Shown here: positions 18,401 through 27,540 of the stretch, piece after piece | Layout: each line of letters starts with the position of its first letter | How positions within the stretch are numbered: position 1 is the first letter of the stretch | Notes under the pieces: model-generated | Database searches by the model: none | Seen by the model: only the letters and a program-made list of their open reading frames with translations | What the model was told of the DNA's origin: nothing | Position numbers and translations under genes: made by a program | NCBI GenBank assembly: GCA_947179485.1 | Contig: OX359246.1 | Span: 15,686,001 to 15,750,000 of the forward strand | DNA: 64,000 bases | Reading direction: 5' to 3' | DNA from: Allacma fusca | Lineage: Eukaryota; Arthropoda; Collembola; Symphypleona; Sminthuridae

Positions 18401-21400
18401 GGAAGACCAATGTGGATTACACTTCCTATTGACACAGCCAGTGTGATGGAACTGGAAAATAACCTAAATATCCAAGTTCCAATCACAACCACCACAACAA
18501 CTACATCATCACCCTACGTGCGGAAAACCATTTCGGTCAGAGCAAAAAGACAGGCTGAATGGTTAACAAACTCATCTATTTCTCAACTATGGAATAAAGC
18601 TATTTACGTACAAGGAGAAAATCACAAAGAAAATCAACCCCAAGAAGTTGACACACCCAGTGGAATTTTGATGTTTTCAAGAGTCATGCGTGACGGATGG
18701 AAACTTTCACCTCATAAACTATTCCAGTTATTTGACATACTACAACAATACACTCTACCTGGTATTTTTACTAAGAATAAGGTAGAGACCTTAGAAAAAG
18801 CAGTCGATAAAGGTATCAATGAACACCTAGGATCAAGCTTAAAGATTATACTAGGATATCAACCACACAATAACAGGACCAAAAGAAGTATTATCCCAAG
18901 GGAGGATTTGTCAAAGATCCAAACACAAATCCAAGATGACCCTCATAGCCTAACCACGGGAGAAGATTTCACACATCCTGATAGGGAAATTTTGGACGGA
19001 GAATTAGTTTTCTTCAACACCGCTATTACCATCCATGAGGCAAATATGACAGTTGCAATTTTACTACCCATGATTTACAAGGGAGTAAATCACATCGAAG
19101 CAGATACATTCAATAAATGGGAAACTGATGCACAAGTAACAGCATTCAATCAACGCAGACTTTTTCGTCGAACTACCATCGTTGAGGGCAACGAGCTTCC
19201 CAGAGGGGAGGAGGAGACACATCTACGACGAAAAAGAGAAGCTTTCCTTGGACCAGACAACTCATGGACACCCATTGAGTACAACCACAAATTCATCAGA
19301 AAACAATTGGAATTATTAAGAGCCATGGAGAAGGAGAGCGGTGAATCATCAGCAGCACCCAGAAATACAGGCATACTACAAGGCCTTACAAGATTCATCT
19401 TTAGAACCTTGTTGTACATAGGTACAGCATTCGCAATAGACGAGACAAAAAATCCACCAGGAATTCTGAAAGAAACTCCACCAAACACGGATGTCGAAGC
19501 CACCCAGGAGGAAAGAGAGCTGAACACACCTACGCCATCAGCACCTCCAGAAGAGGAACGACCATCATCACCAGCATTGACACAAGTAAATCAACCTAAA
19601 CCGAAGAAAGAGAAAGCTAAAGCAAGAAAGAAAGCTAGACGACCATCCTTCATAAACTTAGACTGTCCAAGCTTAGATGTTATGAAAAAGGGAGAAGAGA
19701 TGTTTGGATTCCTTGCCAGAGTAAACAGAGAGGCAGGATGGGATCCACCATTAACACCCGAAATGTTATGTGGAAATCCAACAGAATGCACCTCAGGAAC
19801 ACTTCCAGACGAGGAGAAAGAACAATCAGAAAGCGAAATAGAGGAGGAACAACTAAGGAAAGACATAGAGAAAGCTATGAAAGCATCTGAGGAAGAGAGA
19901 GAAGTACGAGAACAAGAAAGATTAGTTGAACTACAAAGGGACACTATTCGAAGATTCCAAAGGGGATACGATTTCGATACTAGACCCAATTCTCGAAACG
20001 CTACCCCACCTGAAGAAAGGGACCTTACTATAACACGGATTGACATTTCGCACCCACAATACATCCGAAGTGGAAGCGAGCTTATTGTACTACATCGACC
20101 AGACTCAGTCACACAAGCTACAGTCTTTCAAAACGTCGAATCACCATTCGCAATAGGGAGAGCCGAACGAAGTGCACAAAATGAAAGGGGACTTTCACCG
20201 GAGCAAAGACGACAATGCTTTCGTGATCAAAGTCCAGCAGAAAGAGCAGAGAGACACCTAAGAAATATGATGAGAGACCATTCACCCGATTGGAGGAATG
20301 AAAGCAGACCATACTGGACCGAAAGACCACAATGCAGAGTATGTAAAGGACACGGAGTACTACCAATGATGGACAGATGCAAACATTGCCAAGATATATC
20401 AAGCAGAGACCCAAGACAGTTTCCATGCATACGTAAGCCAGACAATGATGGAATGAGAGCAAATAGTCTTTTCCAATGGACACATCGGATGCACATGGAA
20501 ACCATAGAGGCCAGAATTGCAAGGAAAAAGGTGAAGGAAAACAAACACCCAAAATTCAAACTGGAACAACTACAAGAAATGTTAAAACAAGCACAGAACT
20601 TACCCCAAAGAGAGACTTTCTCTTATGAAGAAAACATGTTCGAGGCTGACACAGAAACTCGACAGGAAACTATCAGAGAAAGGCGAATGTTAATACAGGA
20701 GGCAATGGATCACCCTACGGAATTTCAAGCAGTAGCACCAGCAGAACGAGACCTTGCCATCATCTACCGGCAAGCACGGAGACGAATATCTTTTACAGAC
20801 TCAAGAATGGAGACATTAGCAACCGACTTAACTATTCACCCAGGCGAAATGATAGCACAGTTATGGGACACTCTATATCGTTCCCTAAAAGCAAACGAAG
20901 GGACGACAATTCCAGAACAATTACTATGCCGAGAACATCACGGTACCTTCCAAGGATTAACAGGAACAGAAGTAAGGCGATTACTCATTCACATATGGAA
21001 TGACATAGGATTAGAACCCAGTTGGGGAGAACAAGCTCTATGGATGGAGACGTTTATTCACCAAGGAACGCCTATAACCGGACGACCTGAGACAGGCTTA
21101 CAGATGTTAGCAGACTTACCAGCAGATCAACTTTCTTTTGGAGAATTCCAACCCATGGCACAGCGCCTTATCATTCTATACAAACAGAGAGCGGCTATAG
21201 AAAAATGGAAAGAATGGACAGGAGAATCCGTAAGATCAGAAGGGGAATCTTCACCCATTGCGGAAATTTTAGATGAGATAGAACAATGGGAAGAATGGAT
21301 TTTTGACCTATACAGTGCTACCATTAAAGTCTACCCAGCTACACTTCACGTAGAGAATCCAGAAGGGATTTTGTTTTCAATCCGAAAACCACAGCATAAA

Positions 21401-21964
21401 CTGTTTATAGAACATTTGAACGAGCTGAACATCATCTATTGTTGGAGACAAGAACGCTTCAGCCGACTGACCCGAGCAGTCGAAGCATTACATCAAAGCC
21501 GAACAACTCCAGCAAGAGTACGAGACATGCAAGTAGACTACATACCAGGCACAACGCAACTATCATTAGTCAGGCAGACCATCCGATTGAACTTAGCAGA
21601 AACATGGAGTTCAATTGTAATAGAGGTTCCAGCTAATCCTGACGACATACTCAGCACCTTATTTAACCTCAAGAGATTACCACAGTCCGAAATAATAATA
21701 CGAGACCCTGAAAATCAATTATTAGAAGGACGAAGAGAAACCGATCCTATCACCCCAACACAATTTTATGTTTCACAACTAGCCTTATCGAATGATGAAG
21801 AATTCAACAGATTCGTGGAGGAAATGAATCTGAAAAGAAAATACAACATAAAATCGGGATTGGGAACATCGGAACCTAGACTCATCATCATCAGTTTCAG
21901 GAAGTTACCCCAGAAGAAGGGCGATACATCTTCCCTGACAAAAGATCCACCTGTCAGGCAATAA
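15362..21964 (+). CDS. Giant ORF3: SR-rich / membrane / Cys4-finger polyprotein, possibly env-derived in part
   Basis: 2200 residues in the env position, not recognised as a whole. Residues 1-170 look folded. About 267-380 is Arg/Ser-rich with many RS dipeptides, like SR proteins. A Cys/His cluster begins at C573 and C578 and ends in GECKHH. A Pro/Gly-rich linker leads to hydrophobic segments 864-883 and about 967-990. Furin-type sites follow: RAKR 1060-1063, RTKR 1172-1175 and RRKR 1289-1292, spaced 112 and 117 residues. A third hydrophobic stretch lies near 1343-1360. Several N-x-S/T sequons lie between. Residues about 1370-2200 are charged and helical, with a C-x2-C-x11-C-x2-C finger at C1658, C1661, C1673 and C1676 that resembles a DnaJ CxxCxGxG repeat. 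The central third has the look of a processed membrane glycoprotein, but no fusion peptide or env family is identified. The start is the first ATG after the pol stop in this frame. Confidence 0.7.
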   Translation: MDPNDQQSSTYQTARNESHNSSEEDDDSRRPLYWKQYVSTTEIPQPTSKLIPNMDTHRLEAVTNLDGRIGNRIIIRTEQKNEVICHSFFIGALQKTGAISNYDYRVLKRDPYYCGSVNFAEEEKEIREGKRVPDDMVFLFKDQPFEPTKINEVAIPASNRNRQPEDPWKIVPFKGEREVSTIMPPCTDFLRTPWATSPELDDERQPYTVNSAKRIFTADPACKLTKKRLHGVSDWGPEDKPAKLPATVTSDKPDKEPDFKFVQPVAVGRGARRETRKDNRHEDREPGSSRYSSRDRQNSKEERSRKTEEISSHTPKRMRSRESTPPRTETVTSSSRHRDTYYYQRRRSPARHYERSGHRSNEEDRRRSRNSPVRSRSTERQSILTPPIDTAKASYNAVTFHTQKILKRPTTPPRSERPCSPKDSNHGDEKPLPQREAKAEQQRRGEQPFTSTPTTPTKHSTIGPNTARVEPTIQSTPQTPIQPAMEVNVVQTEDAKGKKATSLDIILTTPGNRKESQPPQAIVHQPVSPEVMIIENESPQQSNTQSPGSTTDTSTVSSEAEVEIVKQISYIKCTHAKCKRTRHIPMNLTDPQPKNGECKHHMKKRIKTEKLVRKKAEGPKTEAEMETILPTLDPLQRAIHILDLDSKRQSHYDEIVRNLQRDSLSILFATHNGKDPAIFKEMRDYAQEQLHKIRIDWRAWRIKHNFPAVCTLLGINPDTRKFPDMPMEANQPPEMTTPEPSQGPYQRTGATGTEVQPPTGEKELLTLNSNVNITQVFKTQTELERAITPLLTDEIATELEKYLEPTQLHQQIESSSLSDFATPPHDISLSMDTEELPITPSPPRDDHSPPRGGGGRGGPIPAIGYNFFTFMLLMGVVTMGLGMTPTTRLPGPVTTNNYLHGREGFNRLLKSFNETAKHDDFACNSMERHRRLHTRNSEPPPHNFGENVRPFFSNWIQRFKESDTAKGCATMAAIALTWTIMTMSYVLQYWKPTCGQRAVIPDDWIMVKYELEDGRPMWITLPIDTASVMELENNLNIQVPITTTTTTTSSPYVRKTISVRAKRQAEWLTNSSISQLWNKAIYVQGENHKENQPQEVDTPSGILMFSRVMRDGWKLSPHKLFQLFDILQQYTLPGIFTKNKVETLEKAVDKGINEHLGSSLKIILGYQPHNNRTKRSIIPREDLSKIQTQIQDDPHSLTTGEDFTHPDREILDGELVFFNTAITIHEANMTVAILLPMIYKGVNHIEADTFNKWETDAQVTAFNQRRLFRRTTIVEGNELPRGEEETHLRRKREAFLGPDNSWTPIEYNHKFIRKQLELLRAMEKESGESSAAPRNTGILQGLTRFIFRTLLYIGTAFAIDETKNPPGILKETPPNTDVEATQEERELNTPTPSAPPEEERPSSPALTQVNQPKPKKEKAKARKKARRPSFINLDCPSLDVMKKGEEMFGFLARVNREAGWDPPLTPEMLCGNPTECTSGTLPDEEKEQSESEIEEEQLRKDIEKAMKASEEEREVREQERLVELQRDTIRRFQRGYDFDTRPNSRNATPPEERDLTITRIDISHPQYIRSGSELIVLHRPDSVTQATVFQNVESPFAIGRAERSAQNERGLSPEQRRQCFRDQSPAERAERHLRNMMRDHSPDWRNESRPYWTERPQCRVCKGHGVLPMMDRCKHCQDISSRDPRQFPCIRKPDNDGMRANSLFQWTHRMHMETIEARIARKKVKENKHPKFKLEQLQEMLKQAQNLPQRETFSYEENMFEADTETRQETIRERRMLIQEAMDHPTEFQAVAPAERDLAIIYRQARRRISFTDSRMETLATDLTIHPGEMIAQLWDTLYRSLKANEGTTIPEQLLCREHHGTFQGLTGTEVRRLLIHIWNDIGLEPSWGEQALWMETFIHQGTPITGRPETGLQMLADLPADQLSFGEFQPMAQRLIILYKQRAAIEKWKEWTGESVRSEGESSPIAEILDEIEQWEEWIFDLYSATIKVYPATLHVENPEGILFSIRKPQHKLFIEHLNELNIIYCWRQERFSRLTRAVEALHQSRTTPARVRDMQVDYIPGTTQLSLVRQTIRLNLAETWSSIVIEVPANPDDILSTLFNLKRLPQSEIIIRDPENQLLEGRRETDPITPTQFYVSQLALSNDEEFNRFVEEMNLKRKYNIKSGLGTSEPRLIIISFRKLPQKKGDTSSLTKDPPVRQ

Positions 21965-22443
21965 AATTCATTACATCAACAGAAATTACGGTCAGACTAT
22001 TTAATACAATCTTAATAGTCAAAATAGGAGAGAGAGAAAGAGCAGATAACGAACCTTTACGGGGAGCTCTATGAAGGAATGCAAATTCCAGAGAGCAAGA
22101 ATTTCGCGTCAGCATTTTATAACAATAGAATGCAGATCACGAAACCAAAACAACTGACATTTACTCCTAATCAGCCATTGGGGATTCCGGAGGATTAGAG
22201 AGGAATGGCAGTATAACAGAATATAGGATAAGCATAAAATCAAATAAAAAGAAATACATAATAAGAAAACAATACAAAAAGAACAAAGCTAACATAATTT
22301 TGTTTATAGTTTACTTTTAGATTATCACCACCGGAAGAGTATGGAGATTAAATTCGGACCAACATCCCTTTATTAAGTAAATCTTGCAAAAGACTCGTAA
22401 TTGTTTACATTCTCTACTGTTCTAAACAATCAAGACCATCCAG
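21965..22443 (+). other. Intergenic region with internal purine tract and poly(A) signal
   Basis: No ORF. A purine run AGGAGAGAGAGAAAGAG at about 22026-22042 could act as a central polypurine tract. AATAAA occurs at 22243-22248 and may end ORF3 transcripts before the ORF4 promoter. The rest is A-rich without further recognisable signals. Confidence 0.4.
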
Positions 22444-22481
22444 TATAAAAGGAAAGCTCCAGGATCAGGCTGGACACAGTC
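22444..22481 (+). promoter_or_regulatory. Internal TATA promoter for ORF4
   Basis: TATAAAAG at 22444-22451 is followed about 34 nt later by an initiator-like ACAGTCA (A at 22478). From there to 22586 there is no ATG, so the ORF4 ATG would be the first start codon in a 5' UTR of about 109 nt. A poly(A) signal 200 bp upstream fits a separate transcription unit. Spumaviruses also use an internal promoter for 3' accessory genes; that comparison is an analogy. Confidence 0.55.
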
Positions 22482-22586
22482 AACTCACAACCAGTCCCTG
22501 GACTCCAAACACCAGAAAATCAAAATCTATTGTTGCAACTACCAATTGTCAGAAACTCATAATCAAAGAAAACATAGATTTGAGTA

Positions 22587-23336
22587 ATGACACTTAGACT
22601 TTTCACTCTGTACATCACCATAACTCTCGCAGTTGTGGAAACTGAAGGACGTCCAGTTCCGAACCCTGAACCCATTGGACCAGTAGTTCAAGCGGGACTC
22701 ACTACCATCGGAGCATGGATCGCAAAATACGTAGTACCACCCATGTTAGTAGGTTCTACAGCTATAACCGCCACCCATTTGTCACAAAAAGATCCTGTTG
22801 TGCATTTATTACATCCAGGCAACAATGGACAAATGGCTGTTGTACCGTACGACCCACAAGATGCAAACGTGATAGCTGTTCAACAACAAAATCAATTGCA
22901 GCTCCAAAATCAAATGCAGCTACAACAACAACAGTTACTACCAAGACCACAAATAAACCAACAAACAAATCCTTCTATAGACGAAGTTGACTTTAACAGA
23001 TATCCACCTTGGTTACAAAAATACGCACAAGACGTAGGAGACACCTGGATTCCACCACCACCAACCGAAAACAGCAATCTCACTATCATTATCCTTAGCA
23101 GCTTTGGAATATTCATCCTAATAGCTATCATCAGCCTTAGTGCCTATTATTGTCGAATAATAGCTCGTAGACCAATACCGGAATCAAGACATCAATACCA
23201 GGAATTGAAGAGGATTACAGCACCGGATACCGCAACAGTAGTTCAGAACAGTTTCGAACGTTTAGTAGGATGTAAACTAGTACGAGCATCACCCACGCCA
23301 GGGCCATCAACCGCAAGGTTACCCGCCCGACCATAG
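22587..23336 (+). CDS. ORF4: small type I membrane protein
   Basis: 249 residues, family not recognised. It starts with a signal-peptide-like segment (LRLFTLYITITLAVVET, then EGRP as a plausible cleavage region). A moderately hydrophobic stretch (about 32-60) contains GAWIAKYVVPPMLVGSTAI. Residues about 92-130 are a Gln/Leu-rich run. A strong transmembrane helix (about 160-188) contains IIILSSFGIFILIAIISLSA, followed by Cys, Arg-Arg and a basic Pro/Ser tail of about 60 residues. The layout suggests a lumenal or extracellular N-terminus, one anchor and a cytoplasmic tail, as in envelope-like or viroporin-like accessory proteins. It has its own TATA promoter just upstream and lies 287 bp before the LTR. 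Function is unknown. Confidence 0.7.
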   Translation: MTLRLFTLYITITLAVVETEGRPVPNPEPIGPVVQAGLTTIGAWIAKYVVPPMLVGSTAITATHLSQKDPVVHLLHPGNNGQMAVVPYDPQDANVIAVQQQNQLQLQNQMQLQQQQLLPRPQINQQTNPSIDEVDFNRYPPWLQKYAQDVGDTWIPPPPTENSNLTIIILSSFGIFILIAIISLSAYYCRIIARRPIPESRHQYQELKRITAPDTATVVQNSFERLVGCKLVRASPTPGPSTARLPARP

Positions 23337-23610
23337 GAGTCCGAATTTAATGCCCAGAAAACCAAAAGGAAAGAACTTACGCTTAAAACCAAATTGTAAA
23401 AAGTAGTATGTAAGAAAACACATCTTGTAATACACATAGCTCACAAGCTAACACAAACATCTACATGTAGTTCACAGATAAGTTTATAATTATAGGAACC
23501 ACAATCATAAAAAAGAATGTAAATACTTGAGACAATCTAATCATGTACATAAAGTTTAGCTGATCTAATATCCTTATGCAGTCGAGAAGACGGCTGAGGA
23601 CAGCCTACCG

Positions 23611-23622
23611 ACAGAAGAGGAA
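23611..23622 (+). promoter_or_regulatory. Polypurine tract
   Basis: ACAGAAGAGGAA directly abuts the LTR start TGTTACG. This is the expected place and composition of the plus-strand primer left by RNase H. The stretch from ORF4 to here (23337-23610) is A-rich and holds no ORF. Confidence 0.7.
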
Positions 23623-24500
23623 TGTTACGTCCCAATTCGCACACCTGAGGAACGTGACAAAAGACGGAGGCTACGTGACAAAAGATCGCGTGATGTTACG
23701 TTAGCAGAAAATAAAGACCACGTCCACAGATCTCAAAAGGGAAGATTTAACCTTTTTGAATCATTCAGCAATTCCACTCAGCAGAATCTGAGAGGAGAAC
23801 GAATGAAGAATGGAATGTGAAATCCATTAACCCAATTCAATCTATTGTTATTACAAACAATAATTATGATGATTGTGTTGAAATGTAATTATGTACATAC
23901 TATGTAAATAGTCCTAGACAAAATCTCTAGATTAAGTCAAGCAAGAAGAGACAGTAAGTTCTTGGGAGGCACTCGTATGGTTCGGATCAAAGCTCGCGTT
24001 ACAGATCCGTATCCATTACAGCCCCTGCCCAAGGCTTGAAGATTCACAGCCATGTGGAGAATTATATTGGGAAAAGATCCCTGGATCCCAATATAATTCA
24101 TGGAGACTTCCCATGGAGGAATTTCAACACGGAAGATTTATTTTTAAGATCCCTTTTATCATTTCAAGTTTATTTTATCTTTGATTTCAATTAGAATAAA
24201 TTAATACAAGATTATTATTCAGTATAAACTTATTTTTAGCCAACGATTATTTTATTATCATCAAAAATACTACACATCATAACTCGACTCGTTCCGAACT
24301 TGGGCACGAGATTTAACATCCAATAATCTCGTTACAATATATTTATTTTTGAGGAAAATATTTAGTCAGGAGTAAATTTTGTTTAGCAGTTCTCGAAGTC
24401 TAAACGGAAGTTATTGATAATGGAGAGTTTGGTATTAAAGAATTCGTTCCAAGCCCCAATTGGTTATCCTTCCAGCATACAAGAATTTTAACAAATAACA
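23623..24500 (+). repeat. 3' LTR
   Basis: It begins TGTTACG, a common gypsy LTR start, right after the polypurine tract, and ends TAACA (candidate ends 24493 and 24500), giving 5-bp TGTTA/TAACA inverted ends and a length of 871-878 bp. U3 has a direct repeat ACGTGACAAAAGA at 23652-23664 and 23673-23685, exactly 21 bp apart, possibly an enhancer. AATAAA occurs at 23710 and 24195. A 12-bp hairpin AATTATATTGGG/CCCAATATAATT pairs 24060-24071 with 24087-24098. The partner LTR is not in the window, so the 3' end cannot be checked by target-site duplication. Confidence 0.65.
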
Positions 24501-25310
24501 TTGGCAGTCCCAAGTCCCCTATACCTATAGCTTAAGGAGTACGCACATAACGTAAAAATCAAGCTATCGATATCCGACTCTTGAACACATTCTTTGTAAT
24601 GGTGCCCAGAAAATACTTGAAATTTTGAATATTTCGCATTTCGCAATCCCATAACAATTTCTGGGAATACGTGGGAATATTCCTAAATATTTTTCAATGG
24701 AAGGAACAAATCTTTTAAAAGGAATTTTCTCATAGCGGAAGTTTGCTGTTTAGTAAGTCCAAATTTGAAATTTATGCAACTGGAACTTTTCTTACAACTT
24801 AAATATCAGTTATCAGAACTTGTTTAAGTGTAACGGATAATTTAATTAATTGAGATTAATTCGATTGGGACTGCTCAAGAACGAGTTTTGTTACGAATAA
24901 AGTTACAACGGCGTTCCAATGCACATTAATTGGTAAACCCCTGTGGTGTGTTAAAGCTGATTTCGTTGTACATGATTCAGCCTGTGATTTAATTTTTTTT
25001 CGGGAAAAGAAATGGCAAAGCGTGAAAATAATTTTGGTTTGAGTGAGCCGATATAAATTGAGTTGAAAAAACAAGCGTTTATCTGCTGACATGAGAATCT
25101 CAAGTGGGATTTAGTGGAACGTAATATTTGGACTTTCTAAGAATTAAAAAAAATTAAGTACTTATAATTTTTTTGAGGTCAAGAACATTTCGGAAGGAAC
25201 AAAGTGTTAGATTTCTTAATAGGACCTGAAATACGCTGAATATCCTCCGATCACGTGTCTACAACTTGGGTTCACCAGTCTGTCAAAGACATACAAGCTT
25301 TATAACACAC
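24501..25310. other. Unassigned AT-rich flank
   Basis: Sequence between the LTR and the first Harbinger-type element. One minus-strand ORF (24856-25092, 78 codons) has no recognisable similarity. I see no RNA gene, repeat or coding signal I can defend. Confidence 0.5.
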
Positions 25311-25313
25311 CTG

Positions 25314-26332
25314 GGGCCTATTTCACCAATTCAACTCTTCACTTTTCAATTTTCATTTTTCACTTTGCAATAAACGCAAAGTGAAAAGTGCGGAGCAAAT
25401 CTCAAAGCAAACTCACCAACTTTGCATTTAAAGTGAGGAGTGCAAATTTTCGAACGGTAAGCATCAAGTGCAAACATACAATGATGAGCACCCAATGGAA
25501 TATTTAAGTTCATATCATATTGTCTCACAAAGTCCCAGAAGATCTCGTTATCACCATTCGTTTTATCCTGGATCATGGTTGGTGAGTAGTAGACAACACG
25601 ACAAACAGTTGATTTGCTGATACCATGCATGTCAGCAACGCCATGATACTGTCCCACATTACCCAGCCAGTGGAACGCTATTAGTAACTGCTCCTCCGGC
25701 GACATATTTGTTTTGGGCTTAAAAACGGTCCTACTCTTTCTAGGATATGTTCTATTTCGGAGGATCTCATTCGGAATTTTTCGATGGTAAAGTTAATGTG
25801 GGTTCGGTAAACTCTGAGGGTATACGCAGTGTCATCATCTACTTCGTCACTGCTATCAAACAGCAGATTCATTTTGATTCTTCTAAAACATTTAAAAAAT
25901 TATGGAAATGCGTCTTCATAAATTTACACTTATAGACAATAATAACAAATGGTAATATGATACGTACCTTATTGTTATGACGCAATTTCAGGGCACAAAA
26001 TCAACTTAGTTGGAGTTTAGATTGGAATTTTAAATAAGTAAACCAATTTTTTAAACGGGTAAGTTGAGAAACTACATATATTTAATGGTACATGTACCAA
26101 GTGCAAAAGGTGGAGACCCTTTGCATTCATTTCATGGAAATTTGCAAAACTCTGCACTTTTGCATTTTCCCGGCGAGTATTGTGAAACGTAAATTGCAAA
26201 ATCGGGTGTGAAAAGTTACTACTTTGCATTTTGCAATTTACAAATGCAAAGTGCAATGGTGGAACAAAAACTTTTCAAAACCAAATGAAAAGTGAAAATT
26301 GAGGAGTGAAGAGCGCTTGGTGAAATAGGCCC
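25314..26332 (-). mobile_element. PIF/Harbinger-like element, copy 1
   Basis: 1019 bp with inverted ends GGGCCTATTTCACCAA / TTGGTGAAATAGGCCC, flanked by the 3-bp duplication CTG (25311-25313, 26333-26335). It holds a minus-strand transposase remnant. Copy 2 at 28098 is nearly identical, so movement was recent. Subterminal parts are rich in GCAAAGTGCAA-type repeats. PIF/Harbinger elements make 3-bp targets; the CWG form fits here. Confidence 0.85.
25346..25872 (-). pseudogene. Truncated PIF/Harbinger transposase (copy 1)
   Basis: Two overlapping minus-strand pieces, 25681-25872 and 25346-25705. The second contains SPEEQLLIAFHWLG and ADMHGISKSTVCRVV, the helix-turn-helix region that precedes the DDE nuclease in Harbinger transposases (HARBI1/DDE_Tnp_4 relatives). 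The two pieces are in different frames where PFLSPK should join TNMSPEEQ, so there is a frameshift, and the nuclease core with its acidic triad is missing. The same break is in copy 2, so it predates their amplification. Movement would need a transposase supplied from elsewhere. Confidence 0.75.
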
Positions 26333-26335
26333 CTG

Positions 26336-27540
26336 GTTTTGTTTTTTAAAATACAAACTTGCAAATACAGACTTGAATGGACTCATTAAATTTCTGTACA
26401 GTACACTGTCACTATTGGAGACTCCCTTTACAGAGCATTATTACTTCCCGAGGAACAGTACCCATTTGAGTATACGCATTCTCAGTATCAATTTTTTCTT
26501 GTTAAAATAAAAGTGTGCATATTTAAATTTCCCGTTGCAGAGAGAGTTTTCTATTTCATGACCATGTAGAATTCCATTTAATAGTGTTACAAAGATTGAC
26601 TGTCCCACTCCTGATTTGAATGTAACTTTCTTGCTTCCTAGAAAGGAGGTCATTCTGTAATTGCAAACCTGAGAGCTTCAAGTATCCTTCTTTTTGTGGA
26701 ACCTCAAAATCGCTTACATAATAGACGTTTGAAATTCAACAGCATTTGCGGAGTAATTTTCAAGCTGATTTTGGGCTACGTAACTTTAAAAGCTACAGGA
26801 ATTTCTATTTTTCTTCTGCTAATTGACTCAGGTGTCAGCGTTACTTTAGTTTCATACGCACACTCACTCTTGGAAATATATTAATGAACTAACATTTCCA
26901 TCAAAAATAAAATATAACTTAAATAAAATCACACGAGAGTAATGATGTAGTCTCAGCATTAGATACTATTTACGCTCCCTCCCATGATCTAAAGAAGAAA
27001 CACATTTTGCGGAATAGTTCCATACAATTCAATAAAAGTTTGCAACTATTACATCCCTTCAAGTTTTCTCTAACAAAAGTAAACGAATTTCTGGAGTTTC
27101 TAGAAAAATGTGAATTTTTAAAACAACATTGACATCACAGTGTTTATGAAAGCTCATATCCTTGAAAAATTAAATCTAATCCGTTCGTAAGAGCATAACA
27201 AAATTTCTTTGGTAAAAACCCCCAAAATGTGCAAAATTTAAAAACGTTCATTACATGCGCTGTGAACATGAGAAATTGCATTGGAGAACATAAATATCAA
27301 TAAATTATTAATGTATTTCAAGTTAGAGCCAGCTTTGACTGTACGCATTTACTTGGGTCAAGTCCCAATTTGATTTGAAATTGAGACTATTACATAAAAG
27401 AAGGCTGAAAGTGACTTCGGAGACTGAAGAGGAGGAAAACGTTCCGTGCAAACACTGAAACAGGATTAGCAGTGTCACTGTTCTGAGTACTCTGATATTG
27501 TGCACGAGACTATTTACAACAGTGAGAGGAAATGGGGGAG
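26336..27540. repeat. Degenerate repeat module, shared with 43.7 and 61.1 kb
   Basis: No gene seen. The part at about 26620-27117 matches about 43710-44155 and 61090-61538 (for example GTTTGAAATTCAACAGCAT and CCCTTCAAGTTTTCT), making a three-copy dispersed module. At about 27395-27490 the text also matches about 48898-48980, the left edge of the A/B duplication. Confidence 0.6.

Larger units (their letters stand above)
1..24500 (+). mobile_element. Giant Ty3/gypsy-like LTR retroelement, 5' LTR outside the window
   Basis: One plus-strand unit carries a leader, gag, pol in the order protease-RT-RNase H-integrase (the Ty3/gypsy order), two further large reading frames, a polypurine tract and a terminal LTR. 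All three giant ORFs (2014, about 2230 and 2200 codons) are uninterrupted, which argues for recent activity. Ordinary gypsy elements are about 5-9 kb, so at more than 24.5 kb this one is several times larger; giant gypsy elements are known elsewhere, for example Burro in planarians and Ogre in plants. The first 2.4 kb shows no match by eye to the 3' LTR, so the 5' LTR and primer-binding site should lie upstream of base 1. The coding strand is A-rich and T-poor compared with the AT-rich flank. The right boundary depends on the LTR call and is uncertain by a few bases. Confidence 0.85.

Noticed and set aside
19591-20112. A 173-codon minus-strand Ser-rich ORF inside ORF3 (also 20118-20552)
   Set aside because: No coding signature; Glu/Arg-rich sense codons reverse to Ser/Leu codons without stops. 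ORF3 on the plus strand is continuous.
24599-24610. TGGTGCCCAGAA, resembling a retroviral primer-binding site, and TTGGCAGTCCCAAG at 24501
   Set aside because: A primer-binding site should follow the 5' LTR, not the 3' LTR, and neither complement shows a convincing tRNA 3' end. They would matter only if the LTR at 23623 also served as the 5' LTR of a second element, for which there is no other sign.
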